Shown piece after piece: positions 13,489 to 26,644 of a stretch of DNA of 64,000 nt; position 1 is the first letter of the stretch; every line of letters starts with the position of its first letter. Origin of the DNA: Epiperipatus broadwayi (taxonomy: Eukaryota > Onychophora > Udeonychophora > Euonychophora > Peripatidae). The notes under the pieces were generated by a model. The model saw only the letters and a program-made list of their open reading frames with translations, had not been told where the DNA came from and ran no database searches. Both the position numbers and the translations under genes were made by a program. Where the stretch lies: assembly GCA_028023455.1 (NCBI GenBank), contig JAQFVV010012423.1, positions 2,801,273-2,865,272 of the forward strand, in the 5' to 3' direction.

Positions 13489-16400
13489 CTAATAAATTTT
13501 AAACTCATTTAAAGCAAATAAATTTGCTTAGTTGTCATTCAACTTTATAATGCAAATCTATTACCAAATAATATTTTAACAAGATAATATTCATGTAGTG
13601 ACTTACACCACATAATATATTATAAGTAATCATAAACAGTCCAGAAAATTAAGCCATAGGATTGAAAAGTATTTATACAATCACATATTATCATCTTTGT
13701 ACTAAATTTAATATTTTATTATTTGGACTAGATATACATTTGTATGTGGTAAAAAATTACTGATTTAAAATTATTAGATATTTATTAGGTAATTAGAAGT
13801 TTATTATAATTATTTTTTTAGTTATATACAACAGTTATGTTAGGATAGAAGTCTATATATATGAAATGACTTGATAATTTATAAGGGACAAATATAATAA
13901 TTATTTAAGATAAATAAAGGCAATTACAATTGGATGCTTGCAATTAGTTATGGGTGAATATTATATCAAGTTAGTATTTAGTTATAAAGATGGTAGTCTT
14001 ATTATATTATAAAGCTAGTAATTGTATATATTGAAATTGACATTTGACTCATTTATTAAATAAAGTTATCTGCTTTAATTACATTTAAAGTTCGTTGGTG
14101 TAGATTGTAAATTTAATTTAAATACAGTACTAGGCTTTACTATTAACATTTGATCATCGTAGAACATTAATAATATTTCACATATTTTGAAAATTATAAT
14201 TTAAAGTTTGATAACTTAGTAGTATTAGACTGAAGAATATTTTTTTGTGATTTTCTAATTGTATTTGAATATTGGAATCCGTCCTTTATTTTACATTATT
14301 ATGATTGGATATTGTAAATTTTAAGATTATTTATAGTTTAGTATTGAGGTATTTTATTGTGTTTACAATTTGATGTTATGAATTTATAATATTTCAAATG
14401 AGAAGTTTTAGTTAGTTATGAATAGATTAATGTACATAAATTTTCAGGCAATAAAGTTTTTATTATCATCATGTATTTGATCTTATTGCAATTGGTTTAT
14501 TCAATAAACATATATTAATATTAATAAAATATCATTGCTGGATTAGCATTATTTTTATTTTACTTAGTTATAATTAGAGATCAGCTATTGGATTATATTT
14601 TATTTTGATACAATTGGTGTTTTAAGTTAGTAAGTTATGCTAAAGTTTTTGTTTCTTAACTTTATAACTCTCATTTCATTATAAATAACTTCTAAATAGG
14701 CTGTATTAAGATTATTATTTTTATCTAATCATGAATCATTTTGTTTAAATACAAATCATATTTAACATTTAGGATAAGTTTATATTGTTATAAACAGTGC
14801 TTTATTTCAAGAGGAATATTAAAGTTTATCTTTCTCATCCTTGTCATTATTTTCATTCTATTCCAAGTGGATCGTCTAACAGGAACATATTGCTTTATGA
14901 GATAGTGATGTTTAGTTATTGTTTTCATTTAAAAATGGAAAGACTACCAATGCCATCTTCAAACAGATACCCACATAATATACTGAGTCTGTTATGAATA
15001 GAATTATTAAATATTAATAAAAGCTGACATGGCCTTTAAAACAATTGCATAACACTGCATTGCAAATGTTTAAAAATGGAAAAAATTATCTTCTTATACA
15101 GATCAAGTTTCAAAAATTAATATTTACAATCAAACTTAATGTATTATAATTAATAATTCATGTGTAAATAAATTAGAATCATCTTCAGATAGGCAGATAA
15201 CTTTTAATTAAAAGAAATAATATGCAACTATATTAAATTAACAAGATTCTAATTTTTCAAAAAAATTATGCATATAATAATCAATTAAAAACCAAATTGT
15301 TAGATATACTATTTTAATCATCAGGTTTTAAACTCATTGTATATGTAATAATTTGATTTTAAACATTTTATAATAATAAAGCATCAATAAGATAATTATT
15401 TGCAAATAAACTTTCAAAATGTTTATACAGATATATACAATTGTCCACTATTTTTTACTATAACAACACATACAAGAGTGATATCATTTGGTAAATAGTT
15501 ACAATGAATACATTTAATATAAAATTTATTTTCTGGTATATTGCTTGAGTGATAAGGAATTTGAACACTAGAAGTAAGAAGCAAAGCTATGATCATAATC
15601 TTTGAATTTCAGAGTTTACTCTATTCTACCACTGTACTAAACCATGCAATGCAAATTATCAAATGGTTTATTGTTTTGGAAGTTTAGCAGAAATGTGATC
15701 AATAAAATTGACCGAGCTGTGTCACAATGCATGAACGTTAAGTTCCATAGTTTATCACACTGCAATGCTTTAAACCAGGCAGGGCAATATGTTTAGTTAT
15801 TTGTATCAACATCTAAAAATAAATAGGCTTACAAATGCTCTTGAAAATCTAATATACAATTCTTTTTATCACAATGCTACATCTAATAATTTTATCATTA
15901 TAGCTAAAAGCATAAATGTCAAATAAAAACATGACCTATGGTTTTTTAATTCAAATTGTAGACCTCACAGTCCAAAAAATTGCAGTCAGGATTGCATGAA
16001 TTCAAGATGCATTCCTTAATAATATGTGAAAAGAGGAGAGAAAAGATACTCTGAAAATTTGCTTTTATTATATTTATATAATAAAATACATATTCTTTTA
16101 TTTACTTTCAATTACAATCATAAAAATATTTTCACAACTATACCAACATTGATTTAAAGTATCTCAGACACAATTTATTATCAAAAAAGACACGTTCTTA
16201 GAAATATGAGTTTTAACCAAATGGATGACTTAAATGGTAAGGTTTCATGTTACCAAATTCAATTGGCACTGCTAATAATGACTAAGAATATATACTCTTC
16301 ATATATGTAACACTATTTTGTATCTCTCAGATCAACTGTGATCTGCGAATTTAAAAAGTCAAAACTAAACATAAAGCATTACAAAAGGTCAAAATATTAC

Positions 16401-18027
16401 AGTTGAATTTTATATCTGATTGATTTTAATTGTTTATATATTCTCTACATTGTGATTAGCTGAAAATTATTTTATATATTTCTCAAACATGAACATTATT
16501 TTCAGAAACACATGACTATAATTATAGAGGAAGTTTAAATAGCTTCAAATATACATTTCAAGTGAAATAACTCTTGTCAGTTGGCCCAGTATATTTTATA
16601 TATGCTCATGTTCATTATTATTGTTTTCTTACTTAGCTAATGAAATTGTACTGATTTAATTTGCAAATATTACATTAATAATATGCACTTATAGATGATA
16701 CTATCTTATAAAATAATTAGATTTATAATAATAAACATTCAATTTTAGTCTAGAGAGCTGTTTTAATTTTATACTAAAAATTAATTATATCTAATTAATA
16801 TTTATTAATAAATAGATTCTTTAATGTACATTTCATTCTTCTTGTACTTAAGCAATAGGTTTCACATATTTCTCAAACATGTTACTTTTTATGAACAATG
16901 TCAGAAATAAAGCTCATATTTCAATTTTCTATCTTTTAAAATCATTTATTCCTATAACAATCTAGCCATAAGAAAACAAATATGCCTGCCAAAAACTTGT
17001 TGCCTTAGCTTTATATAAGTGCTGCAAATCTTATCTTTAAATCTTCTTTAAAATAAACATTATTTATAATTTATATTTCAATTATATTCCAAAAGTAGTC
17101 AGTTGATTTAATAATTTTTTAAGAGTAATTTCTTTTGTTTCAGTCAGCTAACTTTACTATATGTTGACGTTACAACATACATTTTTGGTCATACCTCCCC
17201 CTTTCTAATTATAGTAAATTCTATAAATAATTAGTTGCCAAATAATTTTATTGTAAAAGATATCTTTTTACTATAAATTAAAAACAAAACATCACATGGC
17301 TTTCTGCAATGCTCTGGAAGCATATATTAATTAAAATGATAATATTTATACACTGATGAATTTTAGTGACACAGAATTAGAAGAGAATAATTATGGAGAA
17401 AAAAAAAGTTGCCAAATATATTTAGAATTTCTTGAAATTTTGTGAAACGGTTATTATAAAACAAACATGTGGTCATGTGTGTCGGTTTTATAAGATGGAG
17501 AAGATAGATGTAGGGAGATTAAACGTCCGGAGTCAAATATTTTATAATTACATTAATTACATTAAATTTATTATAGACAATATACTTGTAGTTAAATATT
17601 ATGTAACAGTATAGTATGTAGAATAATAAAGAAATCTAATAATAATTATATAGCTAGCGAATTTTCTCAAGATTTTAAATGTAAATAAATCAAGATTTAA
17701 AATATTTAAGTATAATAAATAAGACTTCTTAGGGTTTTATTCTTTAATTATAGATTTTATAATTGATAAATCTGGATAACGAAGAGTATTTTATTGCAAC
17801 CAAACTGTATTCTACAATAACTAAATCTTAATATTTAAAATACAAATGCTAGTAATGATGATTAATACCAATAGCATTATCTTCTAGTAAATCAGTGTCT
17901 CTTAAATAAATATAATATAGTAATATCATGTGAATATGAACTATCAATTAGATGATGAGTGTGAAAATATAAATACTAAAAAGCAACATAATTTAATAAA
18001 TATAAATACTTTATTTACAAGTCAATA
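12353..18027. other. AT-rich DNA; one hairpin-flanked TA array
   Basis: No exon or transposon coding homology is seen in over 5 kb. TA runs lie at about 13408-13431 and 13449-13487. The second is framed by the inverted pair 'tttattagcaat' and 'attgctaataaa', so the TA array forms the centre of a perfect hairpin at 13436-13500. The rest could be intron or intergenic DNA. Confidence 0.45.
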
Positions 18028-18054
18028 ATAATAATAATGATGATGATGATGATG

Positions 18055-18152
<98 letters not shown>
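18028..18152. repeat. AAT/ATG trinucleotide microsatellite
   Basis: AAT units, then six ATG units, then about 33 AAT units. The array directly abuts dispersed-repeat copy B, while further AAT units follow its other end. The repeat is therefore embedded in, or seeded, the microsatellite. Confidence 0.95.
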
Positions 18153-18153
<1 letters not shown>

Positions 18154-18372
18154 TACATTCAAAGATCAGCCTTTCAAGCTAATTGTGCATGCGTCTTCTG
18201 CAAGTGTTAAATAATAAATGAATACTTCACTCTACAATACAAGATATAGTATTTATGCAGGAATAAAAGGAATCCTCTTACTCCTACAACTCAAATTCTT
18301 TTATATGAGCAAATCTGAAGTACTGTTGAATAAAGCGTGAGAGTAGAATTCTCACTTTAAATTACTATCTAT
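18154..18372. repeat. Dispersed 220-base repeat, copy B
   Basis: This is the partner of 12134-12352 in direct orientation. Copy B is bracketed by AAT microsatellite on both sides, whereas copy A has none. That is compatible with insertion of the repeat into an AAT tract or with microsatellite growth at its ends. Confidence 0.85.
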
Positions 18373-20474
18373 AATAATAATAATCAGATATTTTTTTGGA
18401 TTTGGTATGTAAAACTTTAATATTTATCATAACTATATCATTATACTAGAATGTAACTATACATGTGGTGAGCGAGTCATATATTAAAGTGTTGATGTTT
18501 AAACTTGCATAAAATATGCTTGATATAATAATTATTTAATGTGTAATATTCTATGTTTTATTTTATTTTTATATATCTTATTTTAGACATCAGTCTTTAA
18601 AATGTGTGCTTAAATCATACAAACAGTACTTCATTTCATTTGCTCTGTATACATGAACTAAACAGAAATATAAGTGGATTTACAAAATGCCTGCCCAGGT
18701 TAAACTCATAAATAATAAATTATCATGTAAGTCACCATGGGCTTATTTCTCTACTGAACAACAATACAATATTTTATCTAAGAATTCATTACTATGGAGA
18801 CTAAGATAATTTTAAAGAGAATTTTTCATAAAAACTTCAAGTATACATATAATTATAAACCATAAGTTCAAAATAATATAGGGCAATATTAAGAACCTTA
18901 ACTCTTTTAAATTATATCATTAAACATATAAAAATACCTCAGTGCAATAGATAGACTGGGATTATTATTATTAAAAAGACCAATGAAACAAGGTATTTAA
19001 AATTAGAAATCGTAAATATTGATTTAAGTATTATACAAACAATCCCATTCTAAATCAAATGGGCACACATACAAATAATGTCATAATATTAAATATATTT
19101 ATCTTATTGAATAATAAAATACTTGTATATCCCTGTTTTATGATTTTTTTATTCTTTCAATAGTTGTCATTATAACAATTTAATTTTTTTTGTTAAGGAT
19201 TCTAAAATAAATAATAATAAGTACAATAGCTAAATCCTAAAAATTAAAGTTTTTTAAGAGTTCTTTTACTTTCCATGAAGTGTGTTTAATCAAAGATTTG
19301 TTGCAATGAAAATATTATAATTCTTCAGTGTTTCCATACATAAAATCCAAAGAATAATGTAATCAGTTTATTTCAAAAGAAATCCTCTGTATGATGCTAT
19401 ATTTTAAAAGCTTGTAAAATAAATCCGTTAGTGCAGTAATTTGCACAATACATATTATCCAAAATAAGTTTTCTCCATTGAGCAAGTATATTTTAACATA
19501 AAATTATTACCATTCCTGGAGGTAATTTTCCACATAATTTGATGCTTTATAAGAAAATCTTTTAATTCCATTAATTTATAGTAAATTTGCTTTTAAAAAC
19601 TATCTAGTGCATATATTAGTACAATAGATCATCCACTAGAATTTGTTATCGACTTATTAATAAATACGTTAGATAGTGAAGAGCATTCCTTCAAGTAATT
19701 TAGTAAATTTGCAGTTTTAAGAAAAATATTTAATTCCGTTATGTGTATTTTTTAGTTTTTATGAAGTTTTCAGATGTTATTGGATTCTAATTGACACTTT
19801 TAGAAGATATATTTGCCCCCAAAGGCAATAATTTGTAAAACCTCCAATTTTTCATATTTATGTAGTGATGATCCAATATAGGGAATTCAATATTTCTATG
19901 ATTACGGTTAAGTTAAAGTTAGTAAATAGATAACAGGTAAAAAAAAAAATCAATTTAGTTACTAGATCTTTATTTATATATTTCTACTGACGTCACTGAT
20001 TAGATCATTATTATTTTGATGATTCAGTTAAAGAGTTATCATTCCACCCAAATCTATTAATTATAGAGGCTTATCTTAAGCATTTTGGAAAGTTTTGACT
20101 TGTGCCTTGGGTTGAGAGTATTTTATTTTCTTAATAAATAAATAGTCTGTGTATTAATGTCGATGTTTTACATAATATTAATCAATGGAAATGTTTATAT
20201 ATATTGCAAATTAAAGTTTCAGTTCAATATATATATATGCAATAATGAAATTAAATAAAATCAGTTAATATGTAATATTTTAAGGGATAATGAAATCTTT
20301 AAGTACTATCTGTATTAATTTTAATTAAACATCTTGTTAATGACATCATTTGCTTAATGGTCGAACAATAGGTGGCATCTGGAGATTTCGTTATTTCTTA
20401 AAATATTATATATATAATATAAAATTTAAAAAAAAACAACTTCTAACTTAAAAATACTGACATTTTAATGGAAT
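18373..20474. other. AT-rich DNA, nothing recognised
   Basis: No supported exon, RNA gene or transposon domain is seen here. Confidence 0.45.
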
Positions 20475-20930
20475 ACCCTTAAGAGTCAAAGTTATGAGGC
20501 AGTGAATGAAAAATGAATTACTTCCCATTCATTTCTTAGTTCTTTGTAGATGTGTAAACAAACTCTAATACCAGTAAGCGTGAAATTTAAGTCAGCAAAG
20601 ATGTTCATTGAATCATAACTTTGACATTTAAGACAATGATTACAGCATTTTTTAAACTAAGAGTTTTTCTCCAATTATATGTTGTATTATTTTTTATTGC
20701 CATTATAATTTACTTGACATGTAAGAAAGTTATTAAAATGAGTAATAACTCTATGTAAATTGGAATTAAATTGATATGAGTACGGCTGCATTGACCACTT
20801 CACCGATTTAAATTTTATGCTTAGCAATATTAGAGTGTGTTTACGTATCTTCATAAGAATTCCGAAATAGATAATAAAAAAAAAATCATTTTTTTACAAC
20901 ATGACTTTGATATTTGAGAATATTGCTCTA
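20475..20930. repeat. Diverged inverted repeat
   Basis: The block at about 20480-20560 pairs with the reverse complement of about 20828-20930. 'attagagtttgtttac' read on the minus strand at 20560 matches 'attagagtgtgtttac' at 20829, and 'cataactttgac' matches 'catgactttgat'. The arms carry many differences and gaps, so this looks like an old non-autonomous transposon. No TSD could be fixed. Confidence 0.5.
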
Positions 20931-21254
20931 AAATATCACATTTGTAATTTAGGATTTTTTTTTCCTATTGTATTTCATATTATTTATTGCTCTTAAGATG
21001 TATATATATATTGAAAAGGCCAATACCTTGCTATTTTATAAAAAAAAAACAAAAACATCTTAATTATTCAATTGCAATCAGAATAATATATAAATAATTC
21101 TGAAATTTAAAATAATTAATAACAATGATTAATAGAAAGATGATATGATGATGAAATTATAAAGTGTTAAATGAAATTAAATAGTTACAGGTAACACTTT
21201 CTATTTTTAAAACAAATATGCAGAATAAACACATTAAAAACATAATATTGTTCT

Positions 21255-21790
21255 GAATATATATAAATGCAAATTAAGTAGTAAATGAGATTTCCATTGT
21301 ATAAATGAAGTTAAATCAACAGGCAAGGTGTATTGATGTGCAGCAACCATATCTGCAGGTTGAATAAAAACAATAGCAAACCTGTTCAAGCTACTATCAA
21401 TTAAAAGGATATCTTCATTTGATCAGACACTCATGTTATTATGTATGAGCTAGTAGCTGTATATTTATAACTATAAGAATTGAGATACAATGTATAGCAA
21501 CGTTTCTTACATATCAACTAAAATGAAGATTCTTCCATCAGCAAGTCATGTATTTAAATTTAATATTTTTAACAATTAATACAGATATAAGCTAATTAGT
21601 AAATAGAATCTCCATTATATAAATGAAATTAAATCAACAGCCAAAGTGTAATGATGTGCTTCAACCAATAAGATCAATTCTGCAGGCTGAAAGAAAACAA
21701 TAGCAAACCTGTCCAAGCTACTACTAATAAAAAAGAGTATTTCTTCTAATCAGTCGTTCATGTTGTTGTGTATGAGCTATATATATTTAT
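21255..21790. repeat. Diverged 0.2 kb duplication
   Basis: The segment at about 21265-21475 recurs at about 21590-21785 in direct orientation, at roughly 80-85% by eye. Landmarks are 'aaatgaagttaaatcaacag', 'acaatagcaaacctgt' and 'gtatgagct'. The unit has no recognisable coding content. Confidence 0.8.
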
Positions 21791-21979
21791 ATACACATGT
21801 GTGTACATAAATTATTTTGTGTGTGTGGGAGGGTGGATATGAATATTTACATATAGATGTTTGGGCAAAATTATTAATAAGAAATCTAAAAGAAAGTAAA
21901 ATCTGTTTATTTATTTACCTTATATTAAATAATTTTAATGTATTATAGCATTTAAATGTAATATTATTACATAAAAATA

Positions 21980-23033
21980 CACCTGAGTCTCATTTTATGT
22001 GATAGATAGGTTCCACAGAAAACCCGCATTAAAAAAAATTGCACAAAAATAGACATAACTTACCTTGAAAAATGGGGGATAGGGTCTGTAATTTTCAGAA
22101 TTCACATAAAAACAAAGCAACAAGGAAAAATTACTTGAAAATTCACATTAAAAAAATAAGGAAATAAAGTATGACTAATAAAAAATATCAAATATTTGAA
22201 AAAAATTGGTAATAGTCAAACTTTTTTTACTTTTTTTTATTAACTACTGTATTTAATTTGACATTTTTTCATGCGTATTTTAATCATTATTGCTATTTTC
22301 GAATGTGCAGTTCATTTGTAAACTGGTAAGAAATCAGATTTGTCGATGTGATGTGAAGTAGCTTCTTCTTGAATGAAGTCAAGAATCTCTAGGCAATTAT
22401 GTCCAGAGAAACTTGTTAGCCATTTTATTTTCCATTCCCCACTCTAATTTTTATCATATTCTGCTCCATCCCATTTACACAACTAGTGCCAATTTCAGTC
22501 TTGTGCTGTGTTAATGGTTTTCTGTTGACAACTGATTTTTACTACTGAAATAAATTTTAAATGTTTCTATATTAAAAAAAATGAGGATCGCAATCAAAAC
22601 AAAAAGATTATACATTATCATTAAAAATATTATTTTCAGTTTATAAAATCAATAAAATCTTCGTTACTTATTTTAAAAATGTACATTTATTTCTGTTATA
22701 TCTAACAAAATACATTTTAAAAGTTTAAAATTTTTTGAATATTTATTGCGATATTTTTATATGTAAGTATAAATCTATTTTTATTATTTACTCATTAGTA
22801 TAAGTAGATTATTTATTCTAAATAATAGCTTCAGGCCATATTCACGTTAGCTGCTAATATAACATTATATTTTTGAAAAAAAAAAAGTATTTCAAGTCAA
22901 AATAAATTTTTAATAATTTAAATTTCTTGATATCTAATAAATATAGTGAAATATAAAAAATATTAAGAAGAAACATGATTCACATAACTTCAAAATCGCA
23001 TTAAAATAATCTGCATTAAACGAGACCCAGGTG
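21980..23033. mobile_element. Non-autonomous TA-flanked DNA transposon (mariner/pogo-like)
   Basis: The left end 'cacctgagtctcatttta' and the right end, read in reverse complement, 'cacctgggtctcgtttaa' form terminal inverted repeats. Each is flanked directly by TA, the target duplication expected for Tc1/mariner and pogo-type elements. Internally an 'aaaacccgcatt' block near the left end is echoed by 'aatcgcatta' near the right end, as in Tigger-like MITEs. No transposase frame remains. A copy of a LINE 3' tail (22320-22500) sits inside it, pointing to nested insertion. The superfamily call rests only on the TA and the TIRs. Confidence 0.7.
22320..22500 (-). mobile_element. LINE 3'-tail fragment, copy 1
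   Basis: This is homologous to 48950-49095: both carry 'gaagtcaagaat', 'gcaattatg.ccaga', 'ctgttagcca' and 'atctgct..atccca'-like blocks. The 48.9-49.3 kb copy joins a minus-strand reading frame that looks like the C-terminus of a non-LTR reverse transcriptase, so this copy is inferred to be a 5'-truncated LINE end in minus orientation. Truncation of this kind is usual for target-primed insertion. Confidence 0.55.
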
Positions 23034-23150
23034 TATTACATTTATATATATTAAATTCAAAGTTATTACCATACATGTTTTAATATCTATTGTTAGCTTC
23101 AGTTATATATTTCTATAATCCAAATAATAGAACATAATGGTACTTCTTAA

Positions 23151-24206
23151 ATAGCCACTGTACATCAGTTGGTGACACTATTTCTGTGCAAAAACATAGA
23201 AATATGCCTTTTATGCGGCTGAACTTATGGTGTATAGAACACTTCTGTTTTTATTAGCTGTTAGCAGGCCTAGATGGCACTGCACACAAATATTATGGCC
23301 CACTGATGTGCTTTGTGATGCTATGCAAATAGTTCACACTTCACAGATCACTACCATGTGATGTGAGGGTGTATGTAATTCAACTGGCCATAATTCTTTT
23401 AATATGCATTCAAAGTAATGATCTTAGACCCTAGCTGATGTACTATTACATACTAATAATTGTAAGCCCATCACTGTTCTTTCCTACACAGCTTTGAAGG
23501 TGAAAAGAATTGCAAATGGGTATGGTCAAACACCATTTCCCAGAACTCATGTGAATAGGCACATTTTCATGAGAAGAGCTATGAGACAAATTGTAAGCTT
23601 GGTTTGATCAGAGTAATGCATTTTTTGGATGATCCTTTGGATCAGCAAAACCATCACCCCCCCACACACATTCCAGTGCTATGCACTGAAATTTAATTTA
23701 ATAGGATTTAATTTAATTTGGGCTGATTAGTTTGTTAATCAAGTGTTTTTTTAATTTTGTTTAAATGTTTAATTTACTATTAGAAGAATAACATACATTT
23801 TTAAATAATAAGTGTTCTGTTTTTGACATTTAATGTAAAATGCTAAGAATAATGTAAACTTGTCTGAGGTTCCATATTGTTTTGGAAATTAGAAGCTTGG
23901 TTTGATCAGAGTAATGCATCTTTTGGATGATCCTTTGGATCCGAAAAACCATCGGTCTACCCACATGCACATTCCAGCACTACATGCTGTAATTTAATTG
24001 AATGGAATTTCATTAAATTCAGGATGATTAGTTTGTTAATCAAGTGTTTTTTTTAAATAAAATTTTTGTTTAAATGTTTCATTTACTTTTAGAAGAATAA
24101 TTCACATTTTTAAACAAAAAGTGCTTTGTTTTGCCCCGACCTGGAAATGTTATATTAAAACATTTTTGCACAGACACAGCGCCATCAAATAATGTACAGT
24201 GGCTAT
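23151..24206. mobile_element. Non-autonomous TTAA-flanked DNA transposon (piggyBac-like)
   Basis: The two ends are about 47-base terminal inverted repeats beginning 'atagccactgtacat' and extending to a shared 'tctgtgcaaaaa'. Both ends are flanked directly by TTAA (23147-23150 and 24207-24210), the hallmark target site of piggyBac elements. The element is about 1056 bases and has no transposase frame. Inside, a segment of about 245 bases is tandemly duplicated (about 23588-23832 and 23886-24135). It lies only 113 bases after the TA-flanked element at 21980-23033, which is of nearly equal length. Confidence 0.75.
23588..24135. repeat. Internal duplication of the TTAA element
   Basis: Two direct copies of about 245 bases, each beginning 'aagcttggtttgatcagagt' and running to a 'ttgtttt(t)g' end, separated by about 55 bases. 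They differ at many positions, so the duplication is not recent. Both copies include an unusual 'gatgatcctttggatc' motif. Confidence 0.8.
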
Positions 24207-24210
24207 TTAA

Positions 24211-26014
24211 CAAGAACCAAAATAATAATAATGATAATATTTTTGGGAATTTTTTTTAGAGTTTATTATAAAGCATAAGATAGATTTTTTCATGATCCAA
24301 TTTCTTCTTTCTTAATTTAAAAGGCCTTTGGGAAACCTTCCTCCATATTTGAACATTTTATTTTTATAATTAAAACTTTTTTCTATATGAAATATTGATA
24401 ATATTTACATTATTTATTGCAAATGTAAGCTTTCAAATGATAGACATTCTAAAAGTTAGTATTTGAACTATATAAAATAGGAAATAATTTGCTAAATGGA
24501 GTCTGTAACTACAAAAATTGTGCTTGTTATTATGGTACATAATTTTATCTAGTGAAAAAGTTTATAGAGCAAATTATTTTTTCCTTGAATTCCGTTTTTG
24601 TAATTCACAATAAATTTAGGATTAGTCATTTTTGATAAAGAAAGAAAATACATTTTAAAATTAAATTCATTATTAAAATTTTTTAAAAAAATTCTTTATC
24701 AGTGTTGATAAAAAAACATTCTTGTTACCCAGAAAAAACTGCTTCCATTTTAATAATTTGTATTAGTCATTTATTAGGCTAAAGATTATCCAATAATAAA
24801 TAATATTTCTATAGTGTAATTTTCACTGCACAACACTCACTCAAGGTAGAGACTAATTTCTAATTTTCATAACTTTTTAGAGGGATGCAATCATAAACAT
24901 ACAATCAAAGACATGACAAAAAGATATAATCCCAAGATGCACATTTCTAGTCTAATGAATAGCTAACAAAAATTATTAATATACTTTCATGAAGTGGTTT
25001 ATGCCAAAGTTGTGAGAGCAGCAAGTTTTACACCAATTACACTGTAGTAATTTTCTATCTACATGTCCTGAGCAATGATAAAGATATGCATAAGATATTG
25101 TGGTCTGGTCGAACTGAAGAGTACTGGTTCAGCATGAAATATGCAATTTGGGGACCATACATTTTTTTCATATACTTGTGGTCATATGTTTGCAATTACA
25201 TCATTTCACACTGTGTTGAACTTGGATAGAAACAAGTCCCTATCTTGAGTGACAATGGTGCTGTGAAAATTACACTACAGAAATATTATTCATTATTGCT
25301 TCCATTTTGCTATAAAAAACTTTTTATCACTAGTCTTTTTAAAAATAAATGTTTGCAAATAAAATGCAAGTGTTGTTATGTAGGTTTTAAGTCTAAAATA
25401 AGTATTTTACAAAAATATTGCCTAATAGCCTTTAATATGTAAAAAAATATGGGAGATTACAATTTTTCTTTTCAAAAATAAAAAAGTCAATAATTAATCT
25501 GAAGTGAAACATTCTGTCAATCAGATATTGCCCTTCTATTGAGATCAAAATGGGACAAGTCTGTAAAGTATATATTGTAATTTCCTAAGAGGCACAAAAT
25601 AAAGAAGAAAAGATATAGCAATTGTAATTCCACTATTTACATGGCATGACTGCGACTATTAAGCATATCACTAAATGGATTAAGGATTAAATGAAAGCTT
25701 AGATACATTGTTTTCACATCAATTATGATAATCTAAATCTTCATATTTTAAATTACTAAATACAAAATATCATTTGAAAGCTAACAAAAAATATTAGAAA
25801 ATTTTCCAAATTGCATACTACTATTTATTCTTATTTATTTACTTTTTCAACCAAGAGAACTGTTATTTTTAATCTAGTGCTACACTATTCAGCTTTATTT
25901 ATTAAACACCACTAATATTAATAGAACAAAGCAAATTTTTAGATAAGTTGATAATGGCAAATTTTTAAAATAGACAATCAACTTTTATAGGAAATAATAG
26001 TTAATTTCTCACCA

Positions 26015-26018
<4 letters not shown>
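24211..26018. other. AT-rich DNA, nothing recognised
   Basis: No supported gene. A 65-codon open frame at 25245-25442 lacks any motif and has no credible exon boundaries. Confidence 0.4.

Positions 26019-26077
<59 letters not shown>
26019..26077. repeat. TA dinucleotide microsatellite
   Basis: About 29 uninterrupted TA units. Confidence 0.95.
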
Positions 26078-26081
<4 letters not shown>

Positions 26082-26644
26082 ATGACAATTAGGCTAGGAC
26101 TCATCTATTTACAATTTGTTATTTCATCTGGATGATCAGCCAATTGTACATATTTTTTATATTATTTATAATTTATTTGTCTGCATTTGATTTATTTCTT
26201 GAAATATTATTTATGCTAATTTATATCTTTAATTGGTGATATAAAGTTTAATGTTAAAATTCTATTTTACACAATTCTTTATTGAGTCATATGAATTTTT
26301 AAATCATATTTTAATTCAATTAAATTGTATTCATAATTCACTATTCATGTAAATAAACATATAAATGCATTTGCAGGTTATTTTAACAAAAATGCACCTT
26401 AAAATATTATCTTAAAATTGTTATTTAATTATGTAGAAAAATCAGTATAATCAATGAAAGTTTATTTAACTATTATAAAATGAGTAAACTATAAAATTTA
26501 AGTTATTGTTATAAATAAAATAGATCTAAATTACATACATGAGTGAGAAAATCAATTCTAGATATTTATAAGTTTACATATTTAGAATGGCTGGTATAAT
26601 TAATAAATTTAATTTTCGCATTTTAAATGAAATGGTTGAACCTA

